A stretch of DNA of 34,743 bases from Microbotryum silenes-acaulis (Eukaryota; Basidiomycota; Microbotryomycetes; Microbotryales; Microbotryaceae), in the NCBI GenBank assembly GCA_003665825.1, contig QPFY01000043.1:1-34743 (forward strand), given 5' to 3'. The notes below the pieces were generated by a model. It had not been told where the DNA came from. It made no database searches and was given only the letters and a program-made list of their open reading frames with translations. Position numbers and translations under genes: made by a program. Below are positions 34,742-34,743 of this stretch, piece by piece. Each line of letters begins with the position of its first letter. The first letter of the stretch is position 1.

Positions 34742-34743
34742 GG

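Overview
This window is a nest of LTR retrotransposons from a GC-rich eukaryote. It is most likely a fungus and probably a basidiomycete. The evidence is the fungal style of the elements: a chromodomain gypsy element, compact copia elements whose primer-binding site matches a tRNA anticodon arm, short 231-393 bp LTRs, and dense GC-rich coding. No host gene, tRNA, rRNA or CRISPR array could be recognised. The organism call is inference.

The whole window is one sequence of about 16.8 kb repeated in tandem for about 2.07 periods. Base 1 corresponds to 16764 and to 33603. One period runs 1538-18309; the second starts at 18310 and is cut by the window end at the polypurine tract of its last element. 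Within a period, left to right, there is: (1) the 5' half (gag, protease) of a gypsy/chromovirus element, here called G, on the minus strand; (2) a Lys/Arg/Ala-coding minisatellite and about 540 bp of unidentified, coding-like DNA; (3) a fragment of a copia family (A'): RNase H tail, polypurine tract and half an LTR; (4) the first 37 bp of a plus-strand G LTR; (5) a second copia family (B) with 5' LTR, PBS, gag, protease, integrase and half of RT, cut off by a B LTR in inverse orientation; (6) the first 158-160 bp of the minus-strand G LTR, then the 3' half of G pol (RT, RNase H, integrase, chromodomain); (7) a full copia-A element (two LTRs, 5-bp target duplication GCGAA) inserted inside G between protease and RT.

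The same genes in the two periods differ mainly by +1/-1 bases in homopolymers, and where one copy is broken the other is usually open. This looks like uncorrected long-read error rather than decay. Lesions shared by both copies are probably real: a 16-nt deletion in copia-A RT, an in-frame TGA between capsid and nucleocapsid in G, the loss of the 3' part of copia-B, and the nested insertions.

The most interesting signals are: a 109-bp block in the integrase-RT linker with only two differences between copia-A and copia-B although the surrounding pol genes diverge clearly, carrying intron-like signals; a short acidic-leucine motif (DELDLLG and relatives) in the pol linkers of all three families; duplicated 54-nt hairpin modules at the 3' ends of both copia LTRs; U3 minisatellites sharing a GGACTTRG core; and PBSs that differ from the initiator-tRNA match exactly at the anticodon wobble base.
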